Shown: positions 1 to 6,124 of the stretch, piece after piece | How the letters are laid out: every line of letters starts with the position of its first letter | How positions within the stretch are numbered: the stretch's first letter is position 1 | Assembly: GCA_002493085.1 (NCBI GenBank) | Contig: DKXQ01000034.1 | Location: 1-20,280, forward strand | DNA from: Lachnoclostridium sp. UBA7122 | GTDB lineage: Bacteria; Bacillota; Clostridia; Lachnospirales; Lachnospiraceae | DNA: 20,280 nucleotides | Reading direction: 5' to 3' | Notes under the pieces: generated by a model | Told to the model about the DNA's origin: nothing | The model's database searches: none | What the model saw: the letters and a program-made list of their open reading frames with translations, nothing else | Translations under genes and position numbers: made by a program

Positions 1-1
1 T

Positions 2-130
2 AGAAAGGTTTATGACTATAATGGCGAAATAGGGATTACGTTGTTAAATGGTTGGGCCAAGTTTCAAGAAAGGGTAGTAAGTTATGATGGAAACTTGGTG
101 GATAAGCAGGAGATAAAGAAAATCTGGTGA
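2..130 (+). CDS. C-terminal end of an unknown protein (5'-partial)
   Basis: An open frame enters from the left edge and stops at TGA 128-130, giving 42 residues that begin RKVYDYNGEIGI and end KKIW. Composition is ordinary and soluble, with no recognised motif. It could be the true end of a gene starting outside the window, or another piece of the broken genes that fill the next 350 bases. The stop overlaps a GTG at 127 that opens the next short frame. I do not recognise the family. Confidence 0.35.
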   Translation, partial: RKVYDYNGEIGITLLNGWAKFQERVVSYDGNLVDKQEIKKIW

Positions 131-258
131 TTTTTTCTATATCAAATCATAAGGCAGAGTTTGCTGAAAAGTATTTAGCAATTGTAAATTTTGTTTGTCT
201 TCCGGAAAAGGAATTTGAAGAAAAGAAAGTATTGGCAGATAGTCATTTAAGTCTGTAA
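127..258 (+). pseudogene. Short unknown open frame, probable gene fragment
   Basis: A 43-residue frame opens with GTG at 127, overlapping the preceding TGA, and ends at TAA 256-258. It reads like real protein (HKAEFAEKYLAIVNFVCLPE) but has no clear ribosome binding site of its own and is far too short for a typical domain. It lies in the same frame as the HEPN-like remnant just downstream. I read it as debris of a larger gene, although a translationally coupled small protein is possible. Confidence 0.25.
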
Positions 259-264
259 ATAAGA

Positions 265-360
265 GTGGAAAATGCATTTTTTTCAAACGAGGACTACAGA
301 CTGGTTTCTAAGGCAGAGCAAATCAGAAATAGTTCGGATTATGATGATTTCGGATATTAG
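265..360 (+). pseudogene. Remnant of a HEPN-domain protein
   Basis: The 31-residue frame contains KAEQIRNSSDYDDFGY and stops at TAG 358-360. An Ala-x-x-[IL]-R-N-x-S-D-Y-D-D-F signature is what I know from the C-terminal helix of HEPN proteins, which usually continue with a further helix of about 20-30 residues. Everything before and after that signature is missing here, so this is a decayed copy rather than a working gene. HEPN proteins are often RNases or partners of nucleotidyltransferases in toxin-antitoxin and abortive infection modules. The assignment rests on one motif. Confidence 0.45.
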
Positions 361-463
361 GAAGTTTTGGGGCGGACTAAGTTTAGTTGAAATGGTTTTC
401 ACTTAAATATACCACAAAAGGGCATAATTACGCATAAATAGGATGCAGGGAAGTTGATTCGAT

Positions 464-820
464 ATGTTCATGAGATTTTTTCTTTATGCAGAAAATGATA
501 ATGATGCAATGTATGTTTATGAAGACTGTATAAAACATATTGTAGATTATATTGTTGAAAGAGATGGGTTAAAAGTAAAACCGTATTGGAAATTCTCTGA
601 TATGTATGTGATTGAGGAATCATTTAAAGTCAAAATTGATAGAGATAAATATCAAAGTTTTTTGAAAAGCATATCAGATTGTTGGGTACAGTTTGGTTAT
701 CCGGAGATAAATGAATTATTAGCATCTGAGACGGATTTAGGAAAATACATGAAAAATAATTTATCTATGGTTAATTTATTTTTTGAGGATGAGGAGTTAC
801 ATTTAATTCCTAAAATGTAA
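464..820 (+). CDS. Hypothetical protein, 118 aa
   Basis: The frame starts at ATG 464 behind an AGGGAAG-like site about 10 bases upstream; a second in-frame ATG lies at 470. The protein is small, acidic and aromatic-rich (YVYEDCIKHIVDYIVERDG near residue 20, MVNLFFEDEELHLIPKM at the end) with no signal peptide or membrane segment. Size and composition resemble small single-domain immunity or accessory proteins, but I do not recognise the family. It stands alone between gene debris and a toxin-antitoxin locus. Coding status is supported by the intact frame and plausible start only. Confidence 0.6.
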   Translation: MFMRFFLYAENDNDAMYVYEDCIKHIVDYIVERDGLKVKPYWKFSDMYVIEESFKVKIDRDKYQSFLKSISDCWVQFGYPEINELLASETDLGKYMKNNLSMVNLFFEDEELHLIPKM

Positions 821-890
821 ATGGGGGGAATCCGTCTTGCAGGGCTAGATTGTCAAGATGAATTATGACGAGCTTTATAATGAAGAATAG

Positions 891-919
891 TGGATAATGC
901 TAAGAGGATTTGTTATAAT
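891..919 (+). promoter_or_regulatory. Putative sigma-A promoter of the antitoxin/toxin locus
   Basis: TGGATA (891-896) and TATAAT (914-919) are separated by 17 bases, and the antitoxin GTG lies 30 bases beyond the -10 box. The -10 is perfect and the -35 matches four of six positions. The surrounding AT-rich near-palindrome could be the antitoxin's own operator, as is usual for type II systems; that part is inference. Confidence 0.4.
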
Positions 920-949
920 ATATTTATTAAATAGAGAGGAAGTGATGTT

Positions 950-1111
950 GTGGCACTTGTAGAACAGACTCGTCCGGCGGAAAAATCGCAGGAAACGCAG
1001 ATTTTTAAGGAATTGGATAAAGGCATAGATGATATGGAGGCTGGTAGGGTTATTGACCATGATGAAGCGATGCGTATTCTTAAAGAGAGGGTAAATCAAT
1101 ATGCATTATAA
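950..1111 (+). CDS. Type II antitoxin, small RelB/Phd-like protein
   Basis: A 53-residue protein starts at GTG 950, seven bases after an AGAGGAAG site; the frame has no other start because TAG at 932 closes it. The conserved stretch is IFKELDKGIDDMEAGRVIDH followed by DEAMRIL, an arrangement typical of small antitoxins paired with RelE/ParE toxins in Clostridia. It should bind and neutralise the toxin and repress its own promoter. The stop overlaps the toxin ATG by 11 bases, the usual coupling. A paralogue with the same core is encoded at 12905-13078 without any toxin. Because the partner toxin here looks inactivated, this antitoxin may have no cognate target. Confidence 0.75.
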   Translation: MALVEQTRPAEKSQETQIFKELDKGIDDMEAGRVIDHDEAMRILKERVNQYAL

Positions 1112-1298
1112 GGTAGTAGTGACGCAGGAAGCTTTAGAAGATGTTTCTAATCAGGCTAAATATATGATAGATACATATAATATGTTTTTTGTTGTAGATG
1201 ATGAAATGGGACAAATAGTGATTCTACGATTATTAAAAAATCTTCAGGATTGGAAACAGATATTAAGGATGGAAGCGGAATATCATTTTGAGTTATAA
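1101..1298 (+). CDS. RelE/ParE-family toxin with an internal deletion (65 aa)
   Basis: The protein begins MHYKVVVTQEALEDV, a RelE/ParE first strand and helix, and after residue ~24 jumps to TYNMFFVVDDEMGQIVILRL and then LKNLQDWKQIL, the last two strands and C-terminal tail of the same fold. Family members are usually 90-110 residues, so about 35-40 residues are missing from the middle, where helix 2 and the first strands of the sheet belong. The reading frame is kept, so the product could still be made, but the fold should be compromised. The ATG overlaps the antitoxin stop. The deletion is inferred from family length and order, not from an aligned intact copy. Confidence 0.65.
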   Translation: MHYKVVVTQEALEDVSNQAKYMIDTYNMFFVVDDEMGQIVILRLLKNLQDWKQILRMEAEYHFEL

Positions 1299-1372
1299 TG
1301 CTAATAATCATTTAAAATCATGAATAAGAATGCAGTAATACATTCCTGCTAACCTTGCCCTTCCCTTGAGGA

Positions 1373-1411
1373 AAACGGCACAGGCAGCGATTGCACAGAA
1401 GTAGGAAATTC
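1373..1411 (+). repeat. 39-nt dispersed repeat, copy A
   Basis: These 39 bases recur at 13127-13165 with one mismatch (A1406 versus C13160); the first 33 are identical. The core contains GGCACAGGCAGCGATTGCAC. Looser similarity continues upstream for about 40 bases (CTTGCCC-TCCC). Each copy lies about 50-110 bases downstream of the last gene of an antitoxin locus, so the repeat travels with that module. Confidence 0.8.
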
Positions 1412-1439
1412 AATAGAGAATAGTATTGGTATAATGAAC

Positions 1440-1477
1440 CGCCCCGGCGTATCGTTTGATATGAGGGGCGTTTTTTT
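1440..1477 (+). terminator. Rho-independent terminator after the toxin-antitoxin locus
   Basis: CGCCCC (1440-1445) pairs with GGGGCG (1465-1470), an inner TATC/GATA stem lies around a GTTT loop, and seven T residues follow directly at 1471-1477. Confidence 0.75.
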
Positions 1478-1553
1478 GGGGGTTCTTTGTCAAAAGTGGG
1501 GTAAAAAATTTTAGAGGGACATATATTTGTCCATGTAGTTTGTTATACTTAAT

Positions 1554-1662
1554 TTAATCTTCGTCAATATATTCCATGATATCAGAAACACCGCATTTTA
1601 AAAGTCTGCATAACTGGTTAATAGTATTGGTGGAAACACTGTTACCTTTTATTGTAGGGATA
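1554..1662 (-). pseudogene. C-terminal remnant of a Cro/CI-type HTH regulator
   Basis: Read on the minus strand, the frame ends NTINQLCRLLKCGVSDIMEY and IDED before the stop at 1554-1556. A Leu-Cys-x-x-Leu-x-Cys-x-[VL]-x-D-[IL]-x-E-Y-I ending is characteristic of the small Cro/CI (XRE, HTH_26-like) regulators of Clostridia, normally about 65-75 residues. Only the last 35 or so residues are recognisable and no start codon remains. A second broken regulator of the same type lies at 5882-6076, so the two flank the 2001-5662 gene block. Confidence 0.6.
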
Positions 1663-2000
1663 AAAAACAAACTTGACTATGTACGAGTATTCGAGTATGA
1701 TTTTGATATAATAAATTTTCTGTAGTCTGTTCTGAAGTTAAGCTTTTGGGATAGGCTTATTAAAGTTACTTTTTGATATTGAAATAGTAAAATGAATTGA
1801 AAAAAGTAAAAATATAATTGAAGGTATAAAAGTGGCGAGAATATAGGAATAATTTTGTTGAATTACATTTTAAACGATAATTTTTTGGAACAATTTTAAA
1901 TCAATAAAAAAGTTTAGATTGGCTAAAAGTATAAGTACAAAATTAGAGATTTGTTTTTACAAGAATCAGGGAGCAGATGATAATTAAAAAGGGAGAATAT
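1663..2000. other. AT-rich intergenic region upstream of the 2001-4630 pair
   Basis: No coding frame of note. It contains a directly repeated CGAGTAT (1684-1690 and 1692-1698), followed by a TATAAT at 1707-1712 that could be a -10 box, although the nearest TTGACT (1673-1678) is 28 bases away and too far to pair with it. The rest is low-complexity A/T sequence. The promoter of the downstream pair probably lies here but I cannot fix it. Confidence 0.4.
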
Positions 2001-3533
2001 ATGGAAGCAATAGCAAATTGGAAAAATACGTGTGAGGATTTTGCAGTAGAATTTGAGGTAATACCACCCATAAATTTAGATGAAGAGATAGATGAGAGAA
2101 AGAGAAGAATTTTAAATGGGCTTGCAGTGATTGATGAACAGCTAGAAGAAAATCAAAAAATTCTTGATGAGCTAAATACAGAAATAGATAGACTGACAAA
2201 TCATGCAGATGGGATTGACTATATGGTAGCTGTAGCTAGTGGTGTGCTTACTGGAATGGTTGACATTATTTTCGTAGAAGATTTTTCTTTGGATAAAGCA
2301 AATGATTGGGGAAATAGAAAAACAAATAATTTTATCATAAAGATGGCACAGAAGAACGGGTATAAAGGTAATGATTTACAGGGAGCTGTAAAGTTTCTAG
2401 AAGACAAATATCATATTGCGGCGGATAAGGTAACAAATAAATTCGGGGGAGCTAGGCAACATCATATAAGAGATTTTTCACATCATCCGACGCCAATAGG
2501 ATTACTATTTTCTTTGTTGACACAATTTACGAATAGAGTCTACGGAACAGATACAGCAGGCTTTTTTCAGGTGGTTGAACTGCAAAAAGACGATATGATT
2601 TTAATTGGGAAAAATTTTCATGAAAAGATTACATTTGGGTTAATAAACTGGTTTTTTCATATGGTAAGTGACATGGCTGGTTCAACTAGTTCTATTTCAA
2701 AGGGGAATGTAGGGACAGGGCTTCCAGGACCTTTGGTTTCATTGTTGAAAGAAATATCTGCGTTGCCTATATTTCGTAAATTGAATGATAAGGGGAATAA
2801 GGAATTCTCAGTTTGGATTTCCAAATTGTTTAATGGAACTTTGCTTGGAAAAAAATTTGATTTAAGAACGGAAATTGGCATTTTGCACCAATTAGGTAAA
2901 CAAGCTGTGCCGGTAATTATAAATGAATGTATTGTCAGAGGTTTTTATTTCGTGAGGCGGTTCTTTATGGAACTTCGTGATAATCATATTAGAGAAGTAA
3001 GTGAATTAGGAAATGTAAATTGGCAGAACACGCTTCCTTTTAAAAATAGGACAGTGATTCGAATGTTAACGATATCAACAGGAACAATGACTGTAATTGA
3101 TTTAGCAGATGCGGCTATTGAAGCAGCTATAAAATCCGGAGGTGTAGGACCTGCATTTGTGGCTAATATGTTAGTAAAGGTTAACTTTGTGGGAGTTGGC
3201 AGATTTGCAATTGCCGTTGGTACAGATATAAAAATGGGAGTAAAGCGTAGTAAGTTAAGAAATGAACGTATTGTGGCTATGAATGAGTACATATTTCTTC
3301 TGAATGGCAAGATGTTTTATAAACAGGCAGAAATGTGGATTGCAGCGGAATCTGTAAGAGAAACGATAGAAGAAGCATATGTGCTGATGGAAAAAACGGC
3401 AGAGCTGTATGCAAGAGCATATTCTGATATGAAGTTGGATTTGAAAAGAATAGGGACTTATGTACCAAATATTGAAAAGAAAAATAAAGATTTATTAGAA
3501 GAAATGAATGATATACTGAAATGGGGGAAATAG
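2001..3533 (+). CDS. Large hydrophobic protein of unknown family, first gene of a coupled pair
   Basis: I choose ATG 2001 (510 aa) because AGGGAGA lies just upstream; the in-frame ATG 1977 has its AGGGAG only three bases away. Residues ~25-65 look like a coiled coil (DEQLEENQKILDELNTEIDR). A hydrophobic segment follows at ~75-92 (MVAVASGVLTGMVDIIFV). Then comes a striking QHHIRDFSHHPTPIGL (~153-168), a second aromatic patch INWFFHMVSDMAGS (~215-228), and Gly/Ala-rich hydrophobic stretches at ~355-415. The C-terminal ~90 residues are helical and charged. I see no Walker, HNH or other named catalytic motif. The clustered His and Asp residues could bind metal, which is only a guess. The stop is two bases before the next gene's ATG, so the pair is co-translated. 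I do not recognise the family. Confidence 0.8.
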   Translation: MEAIANWKNTCEDFAVEFEVIPPINLDEEIDERKRRILNGLAVIDEQLEENQKILDELNTEIDRLTNHADGIDYMVAVASGVLTGMVDIIFVEDFSLDKANDWGNRKTNNFIIKMAQKNGYKGNDLQGAVKFLEDKYHIAADKVTNKFGGARQHHIRDFSHHPTPIGLLFSLLTQFTNRVYGTDTAGFFQVVELQKDDMILIGKNFHEKITFGLINWFFHMVSDMAGSTSSISKGNVGTGLPGPLVSLLKEISALPIFRKLNDKGNKEFSVWISKLFNGTLLGKKFDLRTEIGILHQLGKQAVPVIINECIVRGFYFVRRFFMELRDNHIREVSELGNVNWQNTLPFKNRTVIRMLTISTGTMTVIDLADAAIEAAIKSGGVGPAFVANMLVKVNFVGVGRFAIAVGTDIKMGVKRSKLRNERIVAMNEYIFLLNGKMFYKQAEMWIAAESVRETIEEAYVLMEKTAELYARAYSDMKLDLKRIGTYVPNIEKKNKDLLEEMNDILKWGK

Positions 3534-3535
3534 CA

Positions 3536-4630
3536 ATGAAGAAGAATGAAGTTATAAACATGGTGGACACGATAAATGAAAGGCAGATTCCTACTGTTAT
3601 TCAGGAACAATTCAGTCAATTGTCAGAACTGCGAAAGAATGTTGAAAAAGCCACTAAAAAGGCAGAACTTGCGCAAGACAGTGCGGAGTCTGCCAGAAAT
3701 AAATCAGCGGGATGGTTTCGCAAGAAAGAAGCAATTGAATCATTACAGGAAGCTACTAGCGATTTGGCTGCTGCACAAATTTCTGCAACAAAGGCACAAG
3801 AAGTATCCTTTGAATACCAGCAACGACTAGGAGAGATAACTAAATATCTTTTTGGTCTGGGTGCAACCAATATGGCATTAAATCGAAGTGTGGTTCGTGA
3901 ATTGGAAATGAGATTGCAGGGAGCATCAGAAAAGGATATTGATGAATTTGCTCGTCAGGAAATAATAGGAGTTGTTAAACAGCTTAAGGCACAGGAAGAT
4001 ATCATGAGAAAACAGAGTGAGTTAACTGAGCGTGTAAAAGAGCATGAAAATACGTTAACATCACATGAAGAAAAAAATAAGGAATATGAGTTTAAGCTGA
4101 AAAAGTATGAAGAACATGATAGAGAGCAGGATATTTTGCTTCAAAAGTATGCTGAAAAGGATAAGAGTCAGGATGAGGAAATTACACGTCAGGCAGCAAA
4201 GGATGAGGAATTAGGAAAGCGTATTGATGAGGGAGAAGAAAAGGATAAGAATCAGGACGAAGAAATTACACGTCAGGCAGTAAAGGACGAGGAATTAGGA
4301 AAGCGTATTGATGAGGGAGAAGAAAAGGATAGGGATCAGGATAAAGAAATTGCCCGTCAGGCAGCAAAGGATGAAGAATTAAGCAAATTGATAAACGAAT
4401 TGCTTCAATCAAATCTTGAAAAAGAAAGTCAGATAAGGGAGCTTTATAACCTTTGTAATGAGTTGTCATCGAAAACAGAATTGGGCTTGGAGCGTGTAAA
4501 TGATTTGAAAATTGTATTGCTAGACAAAATAGATGAAAAGGTGGGTAAGAGGGAAAAAGTAATTTCTTATATTATAGGGGGTACGGCATTACTCATATCC
4601 ATTGTTCATCTTTTATGTTATTTAGTTTAG
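3536..4630 (+). CDS. Tail-anchored coiled-coil protein with tandem 28-residue repeats
   Basis: ATG 3536 (364 aa) has GGGGGA eight bases upstream; ATG 3521 in the same frame overlaps the previous gene. Residues ~10-85 are an Ala/Glu/Lys-rich helix with a GWFRKKEAIESLQEATSDL segment. A short hydrophobic part (ITKYLFGLGATNMALNRSVV) follows at ~100-120, then a long charged coiled coil. Three near-identical 28-residue units lie at about residues 207-290. The last 23 residues (VISYIIGGTALLISIVHLLC plus three) form one membrane helix ending at the C-terminus, so the protein is predicted to be anchored with its coiled coil in the cytoplasm. It lies two bases after the upstream gene and should work with it. 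Function unknown; a spacer or scaffold between the membrane and a partner is my inference. Confidence 0.8.
   Translation: MKKNEVINMVDTINERQIPTVIQEQFSQLSELRKNVEKATKKAELAQDSAESARNKSAGWFRKKEAIESLQEATSDLAAAQISATKAQEVSFEYQQRLGEITKYLFGLGATNMALNRSVVRELEMRLQGASEKDIDEFARQEIIGVVKQLKAQEDIMRKQSELTERVKEHENTLTSHEEKNKEYEFKLKKYEEHDREQDILLQKYAEKDKSQDEEITRQAAKDEELGKRIDEGEEKDKNQDEEITRQAVKDEELGKRIDEGEEKDRDQDKEIARQAAKDEELSKLINELLQSNLEKESQIRELYNLCNELSSKTELGLERVNDLKIVLLDKIDEKVGKREKVISYIIGGTALLISIVHLLCYLV
4154..4405 (+). repeat. Three tandem 84-bp in-frame repeats
   Basis: Units start at 4154, 4238 and 4322, each opening GAAAAGGATA. The first two differ at only a few bases and the third diverges after about 4380. 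Each encodes 28 residues built around QDEEITRQA and KDEELGKRIDEGE, i.e. four heptads, so copy number can change without breaking frame or coiled-coil register. Confidence 0.9.
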
Positions 4631-4678
4631 CAGTAATATATAGGTATTGATGAGCGCAGAATAAAGAAAGGACAAAAT

Positions 4679-5662
4679 ATGTCAAACTATACAAACAAGA
4701 AGAACAGGGAGTTTGCGATTTTTCTGAGACTGCTTCAGGGTGAGTACATCTCAGTGAAGGAACTTGCGCAGGAGTATCAGCTTTCTGCCAAGAGTATTTC
4801 CAGAGACATAACAGATTTGAAAAACTTCATATATGATAATTGGGATAATATGGAGGGTTTTGAAATTAAATACTCTTATCAGGAAAAAGCATACTATTTG
4901 GAGAGAGGTAACTTTATTTCCAGCAAAGAGCTGATGGCATTGGTAAAAATATTGATTGCCAGCCGTTCACTGAGCGGGGAGCAGGTGAGAACCATTATCA
5001 ATAAGCTGGAATCGTTTTTGTCTGTAAACGATAGAAAGCTGGTACATACTCTGTTACAAAAAGAATTGTATCACTATATGCCGGTTGGCGCCGACTGTGA
5101 GAATGTAATTGACAATTTGTGGAATATTTCACAGAGCATAAGAAAGCAAAAAGAGATAAGTATCGAATATTTCAAAATGAATCGTAGCCAGATATTCAGG
5201 AGAGTAAAACCTCTGGCTATTGTATTTAGTGAGTATTACTTTTATTTAATTGCTTCACATAGTGTGGATGGCAGGGATGTCGAACATTTCTACCGAATTG
5301 ATAGGATTACAAAAATTGAAAAACATCGAACAGGATTTCAGGTAAATTATGCAGAACGATTTGACGAAGGGGAGCTGAAAAATAGAATTCAGTATATGTG
5401 GCCGGGGCAGGGGATAAGAAGGACAGTTGTTTTTACCTTTCAGGGACCGTCTGTTCAGGCCGTGTTAGACAAACTGCCGGGTGCTGAAATCATAAAAAAG
5501 GAGGAAGGCAGATATACAATTCGGGCAGAAGTATATGGCGATGGGATAAAAATGTTTTTATTAAGTCAGGGTTCATGGGTAAAAGTTCTGGAACCAGAGG
5601 CATTTGTAAAAGAAATGAAGGAAGAAATTATTGCTATGAAAAGCAATTATGAAGAAATGTAG
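4679..5662 (+). CDS. HTH/WYL-domain transcriptional regulator
   Basis: A 327-residue protein starts at ATG 4679, seven bases after AAAGGA. Residues ~8-50 form a winged helix-turn-helix (ISVKELAQEYQLSAKSISRD). A linker domain follows. Residues ~155-225 form a WYL-type domain: EISIEYFKMN, RRVKPLAIVFSEYYFYLIAS, then FYRIDRI; the Trp-Tyr-Leu signature reads Tyr-Phe-Tyr-Leu here. A C-terminal extension (WVKVLEPEAFVKEMK) is typical of the family. WYL regulators bind nucleic acid or nucleotide ligands and often control phage-defence genes. It lies 48 bases after the coiled-coil gene and before a strong terminator, so it probably regulates the 2001-4630 pair. That link is inferred from position. Confidence 0.88.
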   Translation: MSNYTNKKNREFAIFLRLLQGEYISVKELAQEYQLSAKSISRDITDLKNFIYDNWDNMEGFEIKYSYQEKAYYLERGNFISSKELMALVKILIASRSLSGEQVRTIINKLESFLSVNDRKLVHTLLQKELYHYMPVGADCENVIDNLWNISQSIRKQKEISIEYFKMNRSQIFRRVKPLAIVFSEYYFYLIASHSVDGRDVEHFYRIDRITKIEKHRTGFQVNYAERFDEGELKNRIQYMWPGQGIRRTVVFTFQGPSVQAVLDKLPGAEIIKKEEGRYTIRAEVYGDGIKMFLLSQGSWVKVLEPEAFVKEMKEEIIAMKSNYEEM

Positions 5663-5678
5663 ATTGACAAAAGCGTTG
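5655..5678 (+). repeat. 24-nt block shared with the TetR promoter
   Basis: This block (containing GTAGATTGACAAAAGCGTTG) matches 9468-9491 at 23 of 24 positions. It spans the end of the WYL gene and a TTGACA (5664-5669). At the other site the TTGACA is the -35 of a good promoter; here no clear -10 follows at 17 bases, so this copy looks like a promoter fragment. Confidence 0.65.
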
Positions 5679-5721
5679 CCACAATTATTTATTGTTTAGT
5701 TATGACATTCATAATCATTAC

Positions 5722-5758
5722 AAAACCCCCGTGCAGGTATATTCTGCATGGGGGTTTT
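5722..5758. terminator. Strong bidirectional rho-independent terminator
   Basis: AAAACCCCC-G-TGCAG (5722-5736) pairs with CTGCA-T-GGGGGTTTT (5744-5758) around a seven-base loop, with one G-T pair in a 15-bp stem. The A and T tracts on either side let it serve both strands: it closes the WYL transcript and could end transcripts entering from the right. Confidence 0.9.
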
Positions 5759-5783
5759 ATGTGGAAATTTAATTTACACACAC

Positions 5784-5818
5784 AAAAACTTTTGAAACAA
5801 TTTTATAAGGACATATAG
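5784..5818 (+). repeat. ~35-nt intergenic repeat, copy 1
   Basis: The stretch beginning AAAAACTTTTGAAACAATTT and ending ACATATAG recurs at 10790-10823 with four differences including a two-base gap. A shorter relative (AAATTTTAGAGGGACATATA) lies near 1507-1526. The function is unknown; all three lie between genes next to decayed genes. Confidence 0.55.
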
Positions 5819-5881
5819 TAGTCGGAGTGATTTACTATACTGACAATATGAAAGAGATGAGAAATGGGGTAAATGGTTTTA

Positions 5882-6076
5882 TTATTCCTCTCTGTCAGGT
5901 GGAATGTATTCGAGTAAATCGTTTAAATCACAATGCAGTGCATAGCAGAGACGCGATAAAATCGCCATATCCAGTCTTTGGATGTTGCCGTCATAGTAAT
6001 GTTTTAGCTGGGTTCTTTGCATTTCTGCACGAAAAGATAATTTTGCCAAAGATATATTATTCTGTTCCTTGTATAC
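5882..6076 (-). pseudogene. 5'-truncated Cro/CI-type HTH regulator
   Basis: On the minus strand the frame reads VYKEQNNISLAKLSFRAEMQ, then QRTQLKHYYDGNIQRLDMAI, then LSRLCYALHCDLNDLLEYIP before stopping at 5882-5884. This is a nearly complete small Cro/CI HTH with its typical [LC]-x-C-D-[VL]-x-[DE]-[IL]-[LI]-E-Y ending. A stop at 6077-6079 closes the frame about eight residues before the first helix, and there is no ATG, GTG or TTG upstream of the domain, so the N-terminus is lost. It is of the same type as the remnant at 1554-1662. Confidence 0.7.
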
Positions 6077-6124
6077 TTATATAGTATATATATACAGTAC
6101 ATCAATACATAAAGGAGGAAAATA

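Noticed and set aside
1673..1712. TTGACT and TATAAT upstream of the unknown cassette as one promoter
   Set aside because: The spacing is 28 bases, too long for a sigma-A promoter; only the TATAAT may be real.
1977..2000. ATG 1977 as start of the 518-residue form of the unknown protein
   Set aside because: Its AGGGAG is only three bases away, whereas ATG 2001 has a better spaced AGGGAGA; it is kept only as an alternative.
4154..4405. Regular repeats considered as a CRISPR array
   Set aside because: They are contiguous 84-bp coding repeats without spacers, in frame, and encode coiled-coil heptads.
5827..6084. An 85-residue plus-strand open frame starting MIYYTDNMKEM
   Set aside because: The opposite strand encodes a recognisable Cro/CI helix-turn-helix over the same bases, while this frame has no family-like features and no ribosome site.
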